A DNA stretch of 7,458 nt, taken from contig JAATGE010000275.1 in the NCBI GenBank assembly GCA_015654825.1, positions 1-7,458 on the forward strand, read 5' to 3'. This stretch comes from Rhodospirillales bacterium (lineage in GTDB: Bacteria > Pseudomonadota > Alphaproteobacteria > Acetobacterales > Acetobacteraceae). The position numbers and the translations under genes were made by a program. A model generated the notes under the pieces. It was not told the origin of the DNA. It ran no database searches and worked only from the letters and a program-made list of their open reading frames with translations. Below, piece after piece: positions 1 to 5,754 of this stretch (position 1 is the stretch's first letter; each line of letters starts with the position of its first letter).

Positions 1-51
1 AAAGGCCAGGGGCTCTGCCCCCTGGACCCCGGACGGCCTGCCGCCGCCGTC
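1..51 (+). repeat. GC-rich hairpin repeat, copy A (forward, diverged)
   Basis: This copy starts at the window edge. Stem 1 is CCAGGGGC (6-13), loop TCT, then GCCCCCTGG (17-25), with one extra C on the right arm. It is followed by ACCCC, as in the other copies. The usual CTGGGG second stem is absent, but a different 6-bp stem, GACGGC (32-37) with GCCGTC (46-51), lies in roughly the same place. That second stem could be chance in such GC-rich DNA. If copies follow gene ends, as four others here do, a plus-strand gene should end just left of the window. Confidence 0.6.
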
Positions 52-101
52 GTACGCGCTGCGCGGCGGGAGTCGTCTACACAATCATGGTACGATGGCT
101 A

Positions 102-136
102 TTTTGTTCAGTGTCGATGTCCGACACGGAACAAAT
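102..136. promoter_or_regulatory. Operator-like long inverted repeat
   Basis: The left arm TTTTGTTCAGTGTCG (102-116) and right arm CGACACGGAACAAAT (122-136) flank a 5-base spacer. The arms pair except at A110/G128 and at the outermost base. The T-rich bases lie on the 5' side and the A-rich bases on the 3' side, which is the reverse of an intrinsic terminator, so a protein-binding operator is more likely. Its dyad layout would suit a TetR-type or other dimeric repressor, but no regulator gene is in the window. It could control lemA or a gene to the left. Confidence 0.4.
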
Positions 137-140
137 AAAA

Positions 141-195
141 TTGGGGTCTGCGGCTTAAGGCCCCAGCGGGCCCAGGGCATAGCCCTGGCCTTCTT
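141..195 (-). repeat. GC-rich two-hairpin repeat, copy B (reverse)
   Basis: This is the repeat in reverse orientation. The second stem comes first: CTGCGGC...GGCCCCAG across 148-166, imperfect because one C-C mismatch breaks the pairing. Stem 1 is CCAGGGC (172-178), loop ATA, GCCCTGG (182-188), a perfect 7-bp hairpin. The copy ends in GGCCTT. Its outer edge, AAAATTGGGGTCT, matches the complement of the outer edge of the copy at 5571-5631. It faces copy A across about 90-110 bases. Confidence 0.75.
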
Positions 196-199
196 CAGC

Positions 200-228
200 T
201 TGCAATAAAAACAATTGTACGCAATATT
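200..228 (+). promoter_or_regulatory. Possible sigma-70-type promoter for the lemA operon
   Basis: TTGCAA (200-205) and AATATT (223-228) are separated by 17 bases, in the only AT-rich stretch ahead of the lipoprotein gene. The match to the housekeeping consensus is moderate. A transcript from here would begin about 20 bases before the GTG start at 256, leaving room for the GGAG ribosome-binding site at 245-248. The palindrome ACAATTGT (211-218) sits between the two boxes and might be a binding site. Assignment is by pattern only. Confidence 0.4.
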
Positions 229-255
229 CCTCGTTGCCAGCCACGGAGAAGCCAA

Positions 256-867
256 GTGTTCGCTTCCGTCCCCAGCCTAGCGCGCACAACGCGGATTTGG
301 TTTCTTGTCCCGCTGCTAAGCCTGTTGCTCACCGGATGCGGCGTCAATAATATTCCGACTTACGAAGAGCAGGCCAAGGCCAAATGGTCGGATGTATTGA
401 ACCAGTATCAGCGCCGCAGCGACCTTATTCCGAATTTGGTCGAAACGGTCAAAGGCTATGCGCAGCAGGAGCGTACGGTGCTGGAGGCGGTGACGGATGC
501 AAGGGCGCGTGCCACATCGGTTCAGGTCAATGCCAGCACGATCACGGATCCGGTGGCGTTCAAGAAGTTTCAGGATTCGCAGGCGCAGCTGACGGGGGCG
601 CTCGGGCGTCTGCTTGCGGTTTCGGAGAATTATCCGGACCTGAAATCCAACCAGAATTTCCTGGCCCTGCAATCGCAGCTTGAGGGAACGGAAAACCGCA
701 TCGCGGTGGCGCGGCACGACTATATCGACGCCGTGCGGGTCTATAACACCGAGCTCAGGACTTTTCCGGGCGTGATCTGGGCGCACCTGCTCTATTCCAG
801 CAATAAGCCGATGGCGGAATTCACTGTTGACGACGCGGCGCAGCGCCGGCCGGAGGTAAAGTTCTGA
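256..867 (+). CDS. lemA: LemA family lipoprotein
   Basis: This is a 203-residue LemA-family protein, close to the usual family length. Residues 14-27 are hydrophobic and end in a lipobox, L25-T26-G27-C28, so the product should be lipid-anchored at the envelope. Many LemA relatives instead keep an uncleaved N-terminal helix. The family's helical core follows: NQYQRRSDLIPNLVETVKGY at 49-68, SENYPDLKSNQNFLALQSQL at 123-142, then NRIAVARHDYIDAVRVYN to about 164. The end, AAQRRPEVKF, is also typical. The GTG start is chosen because GGAG (245-248) lies 7 bases upstream and it gives a complete signal peptide. The stop directly abuts the next start. LemA proteins are often encoded with TPM-domain proteins; their molecular role is poorly established, and an envelope function is inferred. 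Confidence 0.93.
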   Translation: MFASVPSLARTTRIWFLVPLLSLLLTGCGVNNIPTYEEQAKAKWSDVLNQYQRRSDLIPNLVETVKGYAQQERTVLEAVTDARARATSVQVNASTITDPVAFKKFQDSQAQLTGALGRLLAVSENYPDLKSNQNFLALQSQLEGTENRIAVARHDYIDAVRVYNTELRTFPGVIWAHLLYSSNKPMAEFTVDDAAQRRPEVKF

Positions 868-1638
868 GTGAGCGCGATGCCGCATCGCGCAGTTCTGGTT
901 GTTGTTGCGTGGCTGTGCCTGACATTTGTCGCCGCGGCACAGACACTTACATTTCCGGCATTGACCGGCCGCGTCGTGGACGAGGCTGGCCTGCTCGATC
1001 CGACGGACCGTGCGGCACTGACCGCATCCCTGGCCGACCTGGAGGCGCGCACGGGCGACCAGATGGTCATCGTTACCCTGAAATCGCTGCAGGGCACAGC
1101 GATCGAGGATTATGGCTACCAGCTGGGGCGACACTGGGGCATCGGGCAAAAAGACCGCGATAGCGGCGTGCTGCTGATCGTGGCGGCTTCCGAGCACCAG
1201 GCGCGGTTCGAGGTCGGCTATGGCCTGGAGGGCGTGCTGACCGACGCCGCGACAAAAATCATTCTGGAAAATTCCGTCCTACCGCGTTTCAAGGCCGGGG
1301 ATTATTCCGGCGGCATTCGTGCCGGCACGGCCAGGATCATCACGCTGTTGGTGGCGGACGCCGGTGCGTCCGGTACCACGGTTGCCGCGAACGTTCCTGT
1401 GGGAAGCAGGCAAACCCATGGGACCGTGCCGGTTCCGTTTATCATCGTGCTGGTGCTGTTTGGCGGCGGACTGCTGATCCTCTGCGCGGTGACGACGGGC
1501 GGTGGGCTTTGCCGCTTTATTGTTCAGGTGCTGTTCATGATGCTGCTTTCCGGACGCAGCAATTCGAGCGAGGGCAAGTCGTCTTTCTCCGGCGGCGGCG
1601 GCTCGTTTGGTGGCGGCGGCAGTTCGGGTAGCTGGTGA
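868..1638 (+). CDS. TPM-domain membrane protein, YgcG type
   Basis: This 256-residue protein has a signal peptide (hydrophobic 9-23, likely cleavage after A22-A23-A24). An extracytoplasmic TPM domain spans about 34-163, beginning [12 protein letters not shown] and containing the hallmark [13 protein letters not shown] at 114-126. A hydrophobic segment at about 188-208 and another near 216-228 follow. The C-terminal tail is rich in glycine and serine ([13 protein letters not shown], 239-251), as usual in YgcG-like proteins. The TPM fold occurs in proteins tied to photosystem II repair and acid phosphatase activity in plants, but the bacterial role is not settled. The GTG at 868 follows the lemA stop with no gap, and GGAGG (852-856) lies 11 bases before it. 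A later ATG at 877 would be 20 bases from that site, so GTG is preferred. It is cotranscribed with its neighbours. Confidence 0.9.
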   Translation: MSAMPHRAVLVVVAWLCLTFVAAAQTLTFPALTGRVVDEAGLLDPTDRAALTASLADLEARTGDQMVIVTLKSLQGTAIEDYGYQLGRHWGIGQKDRDSGVLLIVAASEHQARFEVGYGLEGVLTDAATKIILENSVLPRFKAGDYSGGIRAGTARIITLLVADAGASGTTVAANVPVGSRQTHGTVPVPFIIVLVLFGGGLLILCAVTTGGGLCRFIVQVLFMMLLSGRSNSSEGKSSFSGGGGSFGGGGSSGSW

Positions 1639-1648
1639 GGAGAGCAGG

Positions 1649-2257
1649 ATGATCGCGGAGGAGGACAAGGCGCGCGTGTCCGCGGCGATCCGCGAGGCGG
1701 AGCGCCACACGGCGGCCGAGATCTTTTGCGTCATAGCGCGGCATTCGAGCGACTATCGGCTGGTGCCCGTCGCCTGGGCGGCGGCACTCGCACTGCTCGC
1801 GCCGCTGCCACTGATTTACCTGACCAGGTGGACGGCGGAGTTGATCTACCTGCTGCAACTGGGCGTATTTCTCGGCACCGCGCTGGTGCTGTCGCATCCC
1901 CGATTGCGGTTCCACATCGTGCCGCGGCAGGCACGCCACGCGCGGGCGCACGACGAGGCGATGCGCCAGTTCTTTGCGCAGGGCCTGGATAAGACCGAAC
2001 ACCGCACCGGCGTGCTCATTTTCGCTTCGGCCGGCGAGCGGTATGCGGAAATCATTGCCGACACCGGGATCAATGAAAAGGTTGCGGCGTCGGTGTGGGA
2101 CGATGCGGTAAGTGCCCTTGTCGCTGCGATCAAGGCAGGAAGGCCCGGCGACGGTTTCGTGGCCGCGATAGAACAATGCGGAGCGGTGCTGGCTACGCAC
2201 TTTCCCCCGGGGGCGCTGAACCGGGACGCGTTGCCCGATAAGCTGCTGGAGATTTGA
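1649..2257 (+). CDS. Second TPM-domain membrane protein
   Basis: This is a 202-residue protein. The N-terminal segment (1-36) is soluble and charged. Two hydrophobic helices follow at about 38-58 and 65-83. After a basic stretch ([12 protein letters not shown]) comes a soluble domain at about 104-190 that includes [22 protein letters not shown] (120-141), the TPM-like strand-and-loop pattern. It resembles the uncharacterised TPM-domain membrane proteins often found as the third gene of LemA-TPM clusters. ATG 1649 is chosen because AGGAG (1638-1642) is 6 bases upstream and overlaps the previous stop; an in-frame ATG at 1607 would lie inside the upstream gene. No signal peptide is seen, so the domain is probably cytoplasmic, unlike its neighbour. 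Its last 65 bases overlap the antisense glycosyltransferase end. Function unknown. Confidence 0.85.
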   Translation: MIAEEDKARVSAAIREAERHTAAEIFCVIARHSSDYRLVPVAWAAALALLAPLPLIYLTRWTAELIYLLQLGVFLGTALVLSHPRLRFHIVPRQARHARAHDEAMRQFFAQGLDKTEHRTGVLIFASAGERYAEIIADTGINEKVAASVWDDAVSALVAAIKAGRPGDGFVAAIEQCGAVLATHFPPGALNRDALPDKLLEI

Positions 2258-3491
2258 GGCGAAAGGCAGAGCCCTGGCCTTCCTTAACCTTCCTGAGCGT
2301 ATCAATACAAATAGCCTCGAACTCCCGCGCGACGTGGGCCCAGGAAAACCGCTGCTGCAGCAGGTCGCGCCCTGCCGAGGCGAGGGCCTGGCGCAGGTTG
2401 GCGTCGTTCAGCAGGCGAACGATGGCGGCGGCGAAATCCGATGGTGTGTCGGCGGCGAGGAAATTCACATCTGGCGTCAGATCGAGGCCTTCGATGCCGA
2501 TGGCGGTTGAAACTACGGGGCGGCCCACCGCCATGGATTCGAACGCCTTGATGCGGGTGCCGCCGCCGACGCGGAGAGGGATGACCGAGATGTCCGCGGC
2601 GGAGAGATAGGGGCGGATATCGTCGACAAATCCGGTCAGCGTCATTTGCGGCGCCTGGGCGTGCGCCAGTGCGAGCAGGCCGGCCGGCGGGTTGCGGCCG
2701 ACAATCACGGCGTGCGCATCCGGGCGGGTCGCCAGCACGAGCGGCCAGATATCGCGGATCAGGAATTCGACGCCGTCGATATTGGCGGGCGAGTCCATGA
2801 CGCCGGTAAAGACGATGCGGTTGCCGGGCCGGTCCGGGTTTGGTGGCGCGCTGTACGCAAAGAAATCCAGATCGACGCCGGTGACGATGGTCGGGGTGCT
2901 GACGGCACCGAAACGGCCTCGCAACGTGGCCGCATCGCGCGCGGACACGGCGATCAGCGCGTCGTAGCGCCGTGCCAGGGCGGCTTCGAAACGGGCCATC
3001 TTGCGCGCCTGGTCGCGCCACAGCAGGCGCCACAGGCCGCCCGCGACGCGGGCGTGGCGCTCGTAGATTTCCGTTTCGACGTTGTGGGTAAACAGCAGCG
3101 ACGCGGCGTTTATGCGTGGCGGCGTCAGCACCGCGGCGTGGGGGAAATCGGTGACGACGACGTCCGGGCTGGTGGCCAGCGCTTTCGCGACGGCGGCGCG
3201 GCCCGATGCGGAGCGATCGGTGGCGACGCTGACCGGCAGGTGCGAGGCGAGGGCGAGCAGGCGGCGCAGTCGGGCGGGCGGATTTTGCGGCCAGGCAACG
3301 AGATTGTCGCAGACGGCGTCGATATCGTCGGCGAAGGCGGTGCGATCGGGTGGAGCGGGCATCGCCAGCGTGATGTGGAAGGCGCCGCCCTTCATCTGGC
3401 GCAGGATGTTCGAAGTGCGGATCTTGCCGCCTTCGTCGGCGGGAAACAGAAAGCGGGGGCTGATGAAGAGCAGCCGCGGACGTTCCGTCAC
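2193..3491 (-). CDS. GT4-type glycosyltransferase with unusual C-terminal tail
   Basis: This 432-residue cytoplasmic glycosyltransferase has the GT-B two-domain layout. The N-terminal half begins [20 protein letters not shown] (6-25), the acceptor-side glycine loop, and has HNVE at 136-139. The C-terminal donor domain has [17 protein letters not shown] (about 228-244), then [20 protein letters not shown] (309-328) with the conserved glutamate E318. The layout resembles the sugar transferases associated with PEP-CTERM/EpsH exopolysaccharide clusters. Donor and acceptor are unknown; the adjacent GDP-mannose dehydrogenase suggests GDP-linked sugars. The start is GTG at 3491, overlapping the upstream stop as GTGA with AGGGA 8 bases before it. 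A TTG at 3497 is the alternative, but its spacing is poor. The normal fold ends near residue 400. The last 30 or so residues come from a repeat remnant and antisense of the neighbouring gene. Confidence 0.88.
   Translation of the reverse strand: MTERPRLLFISPRFLFPADEGGKIRTSNILRQMKGGAFHITLAMPAPPDRTAFADDIDAVCDNLVAWPQNPPARLRRLLALASHLPVSVATDRSASGRAAVAKALATSPDVVVTDFPHAAVLTPPRINAASLLFTHNVETEIYERHARVAGGLWRLLWRDQARKMARFEAALARRYDALIAVSARDAATLRGRFGAVSTPTIVTGVDLDFFAYSAPPNPDRPGNRIVFTGVMDSPANIDGVEFLIRDIWPLVLATRPDAHAVIVGRNPPAGLLALAHAQAPQMTLTGFVDDIRPYLSAADISVIPLRVGGGTRIKAFESMAVGRPVVSTAIGIEGLDLTPDVNFLAADTPSDFAAAIVRLLNDANLRQALASAGRDLLQQRFSWAHVAREFEAICIDTLRKVKEGQGSAFRLKSPAAYRATRPGSAPPGESA
2265..2284 (-). repeat. 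Half copy C of the hairpin repeat, inside a coding region
   Basis: These 20 bases are identical to 7199-7218 in copy F, covering the right side of stem 1 and the GGCCTT end. The rest of the element is missing. On the minus strand it is read as codons of the glycosyltransferase (about residues 403-409). It begins 7 bases after the stop of the convergent TPM gene. Without its partner arm it cannot form the usual hairpin. Confidence 0.75.
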
Positions 3492-3504
3492 CAGCAAATT
3501 CCCT
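3488..3504 (-). promoter_or_regulatory. Translational coupling site (GTGA overlap with AGGGA)
   Basis: On the minus strand, AGGGA (3504-3500) lies 8 bases before GTG (3491-3489), whose last two bases are the first two of the dehydrogenase stop TGA (3490-3488). This settles the glycosyltransferase start over the TTG at 3497, which would be only 2 bases from the same AGGGA. It also implies that ribosomes finishing the dehydrogenase can restart on the glycosyltransferase. Confidence 0.7.
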
Positions 3505-4804
3505 GGTACTCCACGCCCGGCAGGTCGCGCAGTTCGCTGATGCCGGCGAGATCGAGTACGATGCGGCCGGGCAGCAGTGCCGGCAGGGAAGCGCGGTCCT
3601 CGCCGCCGACGTGGCCGACGACGACGATTTCGCTGCGTTCCAGCGCCGCTTGCGGAGTGGCGGCCATCAGGCGCTCGATGTGCGGGATTTCGCGTTCGAT
3701 GTAGGCGCGGTTGGTGCCGATCAGGCGCGCGAGCTGCACCGAACGGTCGAAGATGCGCAGTTCGAATCCCTTGCCGATCAGGCGTTCTGCGAGAAGAACG
3801 TACGGCGATTCGCGCAAATCGTCGGTGCCCGATTTGAAGGCCAGGCCGAACAGCGCGACGGGACGGCGGCCGTGGCGCATGATCATGTCCGCCACGCGGG
3901 CGATATTGGCTTCGTTGCTGGGCAGCACGGCGCCGAGGAAAGGTGCCGCGACGCCGCCGTCGCGGGCAAGCGCGAGGAAACTTCGCACGTCCTTCGGCAG
4001 GCAGGAGCCGCCGAACGCAAAACCCGGGCGCAGATAGGCGGGCGAGATGTTGAGGATGCGGTCCTCGCAGAACATGCGAAAACTGTCGCGCGCGTCGACG
4101 CCGTGGGCGGCGAGAATGGCGCCGGCTTCGTTGGCGAAGGCGAGTTTGACGGCGTGGTAGACGTTGGCGAGGTATTTGGCGCCTTCGGCAACGCGGTAGG
4201 GCACGACGTGGAACGCAGATGGAACGCCCTGGTAGATCTGCCGCGGAATGGCGGCGTCGTCACCCTCCGAGGCGCCGATCAGGGTCAAGGGCGGGGCGTA
4301 GAAATCCTTGACCGCGGTGCCTTCGCGCAGGAATTCCGGGTTGCTGTAATAACGGAAACCCTCGCCGTGGCGGCGGCCGCTTGTTCGTTCTAAGGTCGGA
4401 ATGGCAAGCGTTTCGGCGGTGCCGGGGGGCACCGTGGAGCGCATGACGATCGCGTGCGGCGCCGATTTGCCGCTCATTGCGCGGCCGATCTGCTCCAGTA
4501 CGTGCACCACGGCGCCCATGGCAACGCTGCCGTCGGGCCCGCTCGGGGTGCCGACGGAGACGAATGAGATTTCGGTGGCGGCGATCGCCGCGACCGCGTC
4601 CTGCGTCGTGCGCAGCCTTTGGTCCGCGACGCCCTGGGCGATCAGCGCTTCGAGCTGGTCCTCGACGATCGGCGATTTGCCCTGGTCGATCAGCTCCAGC
4701 TTGGCGGCCGAGACGTCGACCGCGACCACCTCGTGGCCGAGGGAGACGAGACAGGCGCTCGAGACAGCGCCGACATAGCCGACGCCAAAAACTGAAATTC
4801 GCAT
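3488..4804 (-). CDS. algD: GDP-mannose 6-dehydrogenase (AlgD family)
   Basis: The enzyme oxidises GDP-mannose to GDP-mannuronic acid in the cytoplasm, using two NAD+ in a two-step reaction through a cysteine thioester. The 438 residues nearly equal Pseudomonas AlgD (436). From memory of that sequence, the match runs end to end, including MRISVFGVGYVGAV at the NAD-binding N-terminus, QGKSPIVE (41-48), NPEFLREGTAVKD (155-167), GFAFGGSCLPKDVR (261-274), LAFKSGTDDLRESP (321-334), GKGFELRIFDR (344-354) and the terminal GICW. Catalytic positions are kept: T124, E161, K210, N214, C268 and D272. UDP-glucose dehydrogenase is the alternative, but these segments and the ending favour AlgD. ATG 4804 has no clear Shine-Dalgarno site. 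The stop overlaps the glycosyltransferase start, so the two are probably translationally coupled. Confidence 0.9.
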   Translation of the reverse strand: MRISVFGVGYVGAVSSACLVSLGHEVVAVDVSAAKLELIDQGKSPIVEDQLEALIAQGVADQRLRTTQDAVAAIAATEISFVSVGTPSGPDGSVAMGAVVHVLEQIGRAMSGKSAPHAIVMRSTVPPGTAETLAIPTLERTSGRRHGEGFRYYSNPEFLREGTAVKDFYAPPLTLIGASEGDDAAIPRQIYQGVPSAFHVVPYRVAEGAKYLANVYHAVKLAFANEAGAILAAHGVDARDSFRMFCEDRILNISPAYLRPGFAFGGSCLPKDVRSFLALARDGGVAAPFLGAVLPSNEANIARVADMIMRHGRRPVALFGLAFKSGTDDLRESPYVLLAERLIGKGFELRIFDRSVQLARLIGTNRAYIEREIPHIERLMAATPQAALERSEIVVVGHVGGEDRASLPALLPGRIVLDLAGISELRDLPGVEYQGICW

Positions 4805-4867
4805 GGGCTCAACCGGGTTTGCGCGGCGCAGGTCGCTGCGGGGCGCGGGGGGGGCGGGCGAAGGGTG

Positions 4868-4890
4868 CAGGGGGCGTGCCCCGGAGGCCG
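4868..4890 (-). repeat. Possible degenerate single hairpin of the repeat family
   Basis: On the minus strand this reads CCGGGGCACGCCCC followed by CTGCACCC, with GGGGC (4871-4875) pairing GCCCC (4878-4882). It resembles stem 1 plus ACCC of the repeat, reduced to one hairpin. It lies about 35 bases after the stop of the PEBP-like gene and 65 bases before the dehydrogenase start, so it might partly end or attenuate transcription between them. No T-run follows. The rest of the 119-base gap (4805-4923) is G-rich with no gene. Confidence 0.35.
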
Positions 4891-4907
4891 ATCAAGCGGC
4901 CCGCCTT

Positions 4908-4936
4908 ATGGCCGTTGGCCGTCTCATGGCCGTTGG
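4908..4936. repeat. Short direct repeat across a stop codon
   Basis: ATGGCCGTTGG occurs at 4908-4918 and again at 4926-4936, a period of 18 bases. The second copy contains the last codons and the start of the stop of the PEBP-like gene. Because the period is a multiple of three, the upstream unit stays in frame on the minus strand: after the TGA come five sense codons (DGQRP) and then TAA. It looks like a small tandem duplication that gave the gene a second in-frame stop. Confidence 0.6.
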
Positions 4937-5499
4937 TAAACCCCGATCAGGCGCGTCGCCGCGATCAGGTTGGGACGCAGGGCACGCAGCAGCGCGCCGC
5001 GGCCGGGGGGACTGGGAAAGCTCGGCATCGTATCCACGGCCAGTAGCTGAAACGCGTAGCGGTGCGGGCCGTGGCCGGGCATCGGCGAGGGCGCCATCCA
5101 GCCGGCGCGGGCGACCGAGTTGCGGCCGGCCTTGAAGCCCAGCGGGGATTTGCGCACCTGGCGGATCGCGACGCCACCCTCCGGTATGCCGGACAGGCCC
5201 GGCGGGATGGAATGCAGCAGCACATGCACGAGCGGGCGCGGAAACGGGGCGTCGGCGTCCTCGACCAGAAGCGCCAGCGATTTCGCCTCGGGGGGGATGT
5301 GGTCCCAGTAGAGCGGAGGAAACAGGCTCTCGCCGTCCTGCGTGTAGCGGTCGGGCAGCGTGCCGCCATCGTCGAAGGCGGGGCTGCTGAGGGCCATGCC
5401 GCGCGTCGGCAGTGCCAGGCGGCTGGTCGCCAGCGCGGCGAGGCCAGGGCGCACGTTGCGCAGCATCTGACCGATCTTGCGCGCCCATTCGTTCGCCAT
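4924..5499 (-). CDS. YbhB/YbcL-type PEBP (Raf kinase inhibitor-like) protein
   Basis: This 191-residue protein belongs to the phosphatidylethanolamine-binding protein superfamily. Core features are LSSPAFDDGGTLPDRYTQDG (37-56), the ligand-pocket motif DADAP at 81-85 with H92 and H96 nearby, and the late motif GHGPHRYAFQLLAVD at 142-156. The bacterial family binds small ligands in a shallow anion pocket, and its physiological role is mostly unknown. The first 34 residues (WARKIGQMLRNVRPGL and onwards) precede the usual family start and look helical and basic. An internal ATG at 5397 would remove them but has no ribosome-binding site, and the upstream ATG has only a weak one, so the start is moderately certain. 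It lies upstream of the dehydrogenase in the same direction across a 119-base gap; cotranscription is possible, but a functional link is not evident. Confidence 0.87.
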   Translation of the reverse strand: MANEWARKIGQMLRNVRPGLAALATSRLALPTRGMALSSPAFDDGGTLPDRYTQDGESLFPPLYWDHIPPEAKSLALLVEDADAPFPRPLVHVLLHSIPPGLSGIPEGGVAIRQVRKSPLGFKAGRNSVARAGWMAPSPMPGHGPHRYAFQLLAVDTMPSFPSPPGRGALLRALRPNLIAATRLIGVYQRP

Positions 5500-5570
5500 G
5501 CGCGCTCTGTAGCAGGGCGCGCCGCGCTGCGGAAAGGCCGGGGTTGGGTCGGTGGTCTAGAACAAGAGAA

Positions 5571-5631
5571 GAAGGCTAGGGGCTTTGCCCCTAGGACCCC
5601 ACTGGGGCCTTAGGCCCCAGGCCCCAATTTT
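5571..5631 (+). repeat. GC-rich two-hairpin repeat, copy D (forward, best paired)
   Basis: Stem 1 is CTAGGGGC (5576-5583), loop TTT, GCCCCTAG (5587-5594), 8 perfect pairs. Stem 2 is CTGGGGCC (5602-5609), loop TTA, GGCCCCAG (5613-5620), also 8 perfect pairs. A GGCCCCAATTTTG end follows. Other copies have C-G where this one has T-A in stem 1, and both arms change together. It lies between two genes that diverge, so it is not a 3'-end terminator for either of them. A transcript ending or paused here could insulate the fsr promoter. Confidence 0.8.
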
Positions 5632-5702
5632 GTTGGTTCCGGGATTGGCATCGGCATCGAGCCAACGGGTGGGTTTGGCGGGCTGCGGTTCGCAACCCTG
5701 GC

Positions 5703-5730
5703 ATGCCGCATTCTGTGTGCGGTGCGGCAT
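5703..5730. promoter_or_regulatory. Inverted repeat upstream of the MFS exporter
   Basis: ATGCCGCA (5703-5710) and TGCGGCAT (5723-5730) are perfect 8-base inverted arms around a 12-base spacer, ending 24 bases before the ATG at 5755. The position would suit a repressor operator or a leader hairpin controlling the exporter. No convincing -35/-10 pair was found nearby, and nothing else in the 5500-5754 gap apart from the repeat copy is recognisable. Confidence 0.4.
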
Positions 5731-5754
5731 TGAACCGGGCGGCGGTCGCGCCGA

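Noticed and set aside
102..140. The inverted repeat before lemA as a terminator
   Set aside because: On either strand the stem is preceded by T and followed by A, the opposite of a terminator's U-tract.
1..195. The paired repeats as a CRISPR array or insertion sequence end
   Set aside because: There are no regularly spaced identical repeats, no unique spacers, no transposase frame and no visible target-site duplication.
316..1197. A 293-codon minus-strand frame opposite lemA and the first TPM gene
   Set aside because: Its composition is typical of antisense to GC-rich coding DNA (many Arg, His, Gln) and it crosses the boundary of two well-supported genes.
2646..3704. A 352-codon plus-strand frame opposite the glycosyltransferase
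   Set aside because: It is antisense of a gene with clear GT4 motifs and has no recognisable domain.
3611..4393. A 260-codon plus-strand frame opposite the dehydrogenase
   Set aside because: It is antisense of the AlgD-like gene, whose catalytic residues are all present in the minus-strand frame.
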